This document shows positions 12,813 through 15,225 of a DNA stretch of 15,225 nt, piece by piece. The notes beneath the pieces are model-generated. The model was not told where the DNA came from, did not search any database, and worked only from the letters and a program-made list of their open reading frames with translations. The position numbers were made by a program, and so were the translations under genes. The stretch spans positions 1-15,225 of the forward strand of contig JBFWJK010000072.1 of assembly GCA_050253255.1 (NCBI GenBank), given 5' to 3'. Within the stretch, counting starts at the first letter, position 1. The number at the start of each line of letters is the position of its first letter. The DNA is from JACKCP01 sp050253255 (GTDB lineage: Bacteria; Desulfobacterota; Desulfobacteria; Desulfobacterales; JACKCP01).

Positions 12813-14318
12813 ATGGGTGCCTTTGAAAGAGTAGCAAACGGAGTTGATTCTGTTATTGGCTTGTTTTCGCCTGTTCGTCAGCTCCGCAGAATGAGTGCTC
12901 GTGAGCTTTTAAAAGAGCAGAAAAAAAGGTTTGCAGCGGGAGATATGGACAATGGCTGGTCTCCTGCTGGCGGTGAAAAAGATATTAATCAGCTTATTTC
13001 TCAGAAACAGCAGAGAGTTTCGCAAAGGGTAAAGCAGCTGGTTAGAGATTTTCCTTTTTTTGCAAGGGCAGTTTCTGTTCGTCAGGATCTTGTTGTTGGT
13101 ACTGGCATAAAGCTGCAAAGCAGAGTCCGAAGAAACAGCGAACCCCTGAGAATTATTAACAAAGAGAATGAAGACTTTTTTAAACAATGGGAAGATATAG
13201 CAGATTCATCGGGGGTTCACCATTTTTCCGAACTTTGCAGGCTGGCTAAAAAAAGTGAAATGGAAGATGGTGAATATCTTTTTATAAAAAGAGAAATTCA
13301 CAATTCTAAACGAATAGTTCCTTTTTCCCTTCAGCTTATCGAGCCTTCAAGACTTAGTGTAATTGGAGCCAGGGTTAAAAAAGGAAATATTATTTCCCAG
13401 GGAATAGAATTTGAGCCGAAAACAGGACAAAGGGTTGCCTATCATATTGAAAATGAAGGTTATGGAAAGCCTGTCCGCATACCTGCAGAATATGTGATAC
13501 ATGGATTTAAACCTATTGCTCCCGGACAGATAAGAGGTATTTCTCCTCTTGCTTCCGGTGTTGTAGTTGCAGATTATCTGCATGATCTTATCGAATCAAC
13601 TCTGGATACAACAAGAAAAGCAAGTAAATATCTTGGTTTTGTAACCACACCTGATATCTCAGGCTTTCAGAAAGGGAAAACAACTACCAGAGACGGTAAA
13701 AAAATTGAAAATATAGAATCTACCATCCTTGAATATCTTAATCCCGGTGAAAAAGTTGAATTTGCAGACAGCAATATGCCGGGAACCAGCCATGATTCTT
13801 TAATTCTTCTTATTCTCCGGATGCTTTCAGTTTCTACTGAAACCCCATTTGAAATGCTTACAGCAAACTATTCCGGGCTTTCTTATTCAAATCATAAAGG
13901 CAGCCGTGCAGATATGATGCGCGGTATCCGTTCTGACCAGCAGAGAATGATTAAAAACCTTCATTCTCCTGTTTATAAAGAAATAATTCGCTGGGGAGTT
14001 CTGACAGGAAAGCTTAAAAGGCCGGGCTTTTTTGAAACGCCTGAAATCTGGCTAGACCATGCATGGATTCCTCCGGGTCTGGAATCTACAGACAACCTCC
14101 GTGACAGTAAAGGTAATTCAGAAAGTGTAAAAAACGGGCTCAGATCTCCCCAGCAGATTTTTAAAGAGTCTGGTCAGGATATGGAAGAGGTTCTGGATGA
14201 TTTAAGTGAGTTTTACAGGCTGGCTGAAGAAAAAGGAGTGCCTATTGAGATAATGAAATCGAGCACATCAATACAAAATAATCCTGCTGCACTTGGTGCA
14301 GGAGAAGAGAGGGAATAA
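12813..14318 (+). CDS. Phage portal protein, lambda (gpB) family
   Basis: The portal forms the dodecameric ring at one head vertex through which DNA enters and leaves, and it nucleates prohead assembly. The 501-aa product matches the lambda family along its length: FPFFARAVSVRQDLVVGTGIKL (about 74-95), a beta-rich wing (about 150-240), LGFVTTPDISGF, and the crown/clip region with SVSTETPFEMLTANYSGLSYSNHKGSR (about 338-364), where the YSxLxYSNxR-like stretch is the strongest signature. There is no ribosome site of note between it and gpW, suggesting coupling. It ends in TAATG with the protease gene. Length is near that of lambda gpB (533 aa). Confidence 0.94.
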   Translation: MGAFERVANGVDSVIGLFSPVRQLRRMSARELLKEQKKRFAAGDMDNGWSPAGGEKDINQLISQKQQRVSQRVKQLVRDFPFFARAVSVRQDLVVGTGIKLQSRVRRNSEPLRIINKENEDFFKQWEDIADSSGVHHFSELCRLAKKSEMEDGEYLFIKREIHNSKRIVPFSLQLIEPSRLSVIGARVKKGNIISQGIEFEPKTGQRVAYHIENEGYGKPVRIPAEYVIHGFKPIAPGQIRGISPLASGVVVADYLHDLIESTLDTTRKASKYLGFVTTPDISGFQKGKTTTRDGKKIENIESTILEYLNPGEKVEFADSNMPGTSHDSLILLILRMLSVSTETPFEMLTANYSGLSYSNHKGSRADMMRGIRSDQQRMIKNLHSPVYKEIIRWGVLTGKLKRPGFFETPEIWLDHAWIPPGLESTDNLRDSKGNSESVKNGLRSPQQIFKESGQDMEEVLDDLSEFYRLAEEKGVPIEIMKSSTSIQNNPAALGAGEERE

Positions 14319-15166
14319 TGACGCAGTTTTTAACAAGATCTTTTGCAGTCCGTGCTGATACACCAACAACCGTAAATGATGAAGAACGTTCTGTTGAAAT
14401 AGTTGTTGCATCCGATACAGACGAGATTCTTCGTTATGACTGGGATCTGGACGGGTATGTTCCTGAAATCCTTATTATGTCCGGTTGTGAACTGCCGGAA
14501 TCAGGCCGGGTTTCTCTGCTGGATTCCCATGACAGATGGTCTGTTAAGTCTGTTTACGGTTCAGTAAGGGATCTGAGGGTAGATGGTAACAAGCTGCTGG
14601 GAAAAGCCGTGTATGCAGAAGATTCTGAGTCAGACGCAGTATGGAAGAAAACCCGTGGAGGCCATGTAACCGATTATTCGGTGGGGTTCACGGAAAGAGA
14701 AATCACAAAACTCAAAAAAGGGGAGACAAAAGAGCTGGATGGAAGAGTTTATACCGGTCCGGCAGTACTTATAACAAGGTGGGGGGTAAGGGAAGTTTCT
14801 ACTTGTCCCATTGGCGCAGATTCGAGTGCAAAGTCAAGAAGCAAAGAAAATTATGAACAGGAGGAAAAAAGCATGGCTGGAAAAGAAAAGCCACAGGAAC
14901 CGGAAAAAAACAGAAGCGACAATCCGCCGGAAAATAAAAGGCAGGAAAATACTCCGCATGAAAGTAGAGCGGAAAAGGTGGATGAAGAAAAAATAAGGGC
15001 TGAAGCAGTAAAAAAGGAAAGAGAAAGAGTAAGCGAAATTACTGAAATGTGCAGGTCTTTTGGGTGTGATGATATAGCAAAGGATCTGATAGACAAGGAA
15101 AAGACAGTAGACCAGGCAAGAGCTGCAGTTCTTGATCATATGAAAAGAAAGGTCAAAAAAGTCTGA
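14318..15166 (+). CDS. Prohead protease (U35/HK97 type) with scaffold-like C-terminal region
   Basis: This serine protease processes the prohead during maturation. Residues 1-175 form the protease domain: SLLDSHDRWSVKSVYGSVR carries the probable catalytic H71, and HVTDYSVGF the probable S121; the following EVSTCPIGADSSAKSR is also typical. From about 176 to 282 the protein is highly charged and helical, ending in KERERVSEITEMCRSFGCDD and DQARAAVLD, a pattern I know from protease-capsid fusion proteins. AGGAGG 14859-14864 with an in-frame ATG at 14873 could start a separate scaffold-like product. The frame stops at TGA 15164-15166, but the +1 frame continues as a capsid-like segment, so a fused product may be intended. 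It starts in TAATG overlap with the portal gene. Confidence 0.9.
   Translation: MTQFLTRSFAVRADTPTTVNDEERSVEIVVASDTDEILRYDWDLDGYVPEILIMSGCELPESGRVSLLDSHDRWSVKSVYGSVRDLRVDGNKLLGKAVYAEDSESDAVWKKTRGGHVTDYSVGFTEREITKLKKGETKELDGRVYTGPAVLITRWGVREVSTCPIGADSSAKSRSKENYEQEEKSMAGKEKPQEPEKNRSDNPPENKRQENTPHESRAEKVDEEKIRAEAVKKERERVSEITEMCRSFGCDDIAKDLIDKEKTVDQARAAVLDHMKRKVKKV
14873..15166 (+). CDS. Possible internal-start scaffold/delta-domain product within the protease gene
   Basis: A consensus AGGAGG (14859-14864) precedes an in-frame ATG at 14873 by eight bases, much stronger than expected by chance inside a gene. Translation from it yields about 97 residues, rich in K, E, Q and P, helical towards the end. 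In lambda the scaffold Nu3 is made from an internal start in the same frame as protease gene C, and in HK97 the capsid precursor carries an N-terminal scaffolding delta domain. Either role fits; if the frame break at its end is bridged, this would be the delta domain of the capsid precursor. Confidence 0.5.
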   Translation: MAGKEKPQEPEKNRSDNPPENKRQENTPHESRAEKVDEEKIRAEAVKKERERVSEITEMCRSFGCDDIAKDLIDKEKTVDQARAAVLDHMKRKVKKV

Positions 15167-15167
15167 A

Positions 15168-15225
15168 GCAAATAATATCAATGCCAGATTTGACGGCGTT
15201 CTTGATGAGATGGACAAGTTCAGGT
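15168..15225 (+). CDS. Start of probable major capsid protein in the +1 frame, cut by the window edge
   Basis: In the frame one base ahead of the protease, codons read SEANNINARFDGVLDEMDKFR up to the right edge. The ending DEMDKFR recalls the start of the capsid part in U35 protease-capsid fusions. No ATG, GTG or TTG occurs in this frame between the upstream TGA (15141-15143) and codon GAG-ATG near the edge, so it probably relies on the upstream frame through a shift or reflects a base error. Confidence 0.5.

Noticed and set aside
14834..15217. A reverse frame of 127 codons under the protease gene
   Set aside because: Its F/S-rich composition is the mirror of lysine/glutamate codons in the protease tail; no start signal.

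Overview
The window is part of a lambda-like tailed phage or prophage, preceded on the left by a two-gene restriction-modification-like cassette. The structural genes resemble those of prophages in Gram-negative bacteria: GpA-type large terminase, lambda-type portal and a U35/HK97-type prohead protease. The DNA is A/T-rich (about 40% G+C by eye), with good Shine-Dalgarno sites and many start/stop overlaps. Short repeats of a kind I associate with several unrelated bacterial groups (AGATCTTTA-type ends, a decameric AATCT array) are present. A spirochaete or Desulfobacterota-type host is possible, but the sequence does not settle it.

Layout. 1-2862: a 5'-truncated C5-cytosine DNA methyltransferase, then a GHKL (Hsp90-like) ATPase fused to a PD-(D/E)xK nuclease. 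2976-5969: a replication module of a P-loop kinase-like ATPase, a 60-aa protein and a D5-type primase-helicase. 5970-6765: about 800 nt without a credible gene. It holds an intrinsic terminator (6091-6133) and then about 500-600 nt of dense hairpins ending in a U-tract, which looks like a large structured noncoding RNA; it includes a tRNA T-arm mimic. 6766-9438: small terminase, large terminase and a small helix-turn-helix-like protein. 9451-10220: a nested hairpin, then a three-way-junction RNA very like the phage P1/P7/P22 C4 antisense RNA, then an AntA/AntB antirepressor. 10230-12201: a reverse-strand accessory segment with a two-gene membrane-protein operon and two small unknown genes, next to imperfect direct repeats. 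12202-12605: a terminator, seven tandem 10-bp repeats and a promoter. 12606-15225: gpW-like protein, portal, and a prohead protease whose frame runs into the start of a probable major capsid protein only after a +1 shift.

How it works together. The primase-helicase copies the phage DNA. The terminase pair packages it into a head built from the portal, protease and capsid genes. The antirepressor with its C4-like RNA would form an immunity/induction switch, and the methyltransferase/ATPase-nuclease pair would protect the host or prophage from other DNA. In lambda the order terminase-gpW-portal-protease is contiguous; here about 3.2 kb of regulatory and accessory genes splits terminase from gpW. 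The most unusual items are the large RNA between primase and terminase, the C4-like switch with two target copies, the decamer array at the position of the missing -35 box, and the protease/scaffold/capsid arrangement with an internal start and a frame break.
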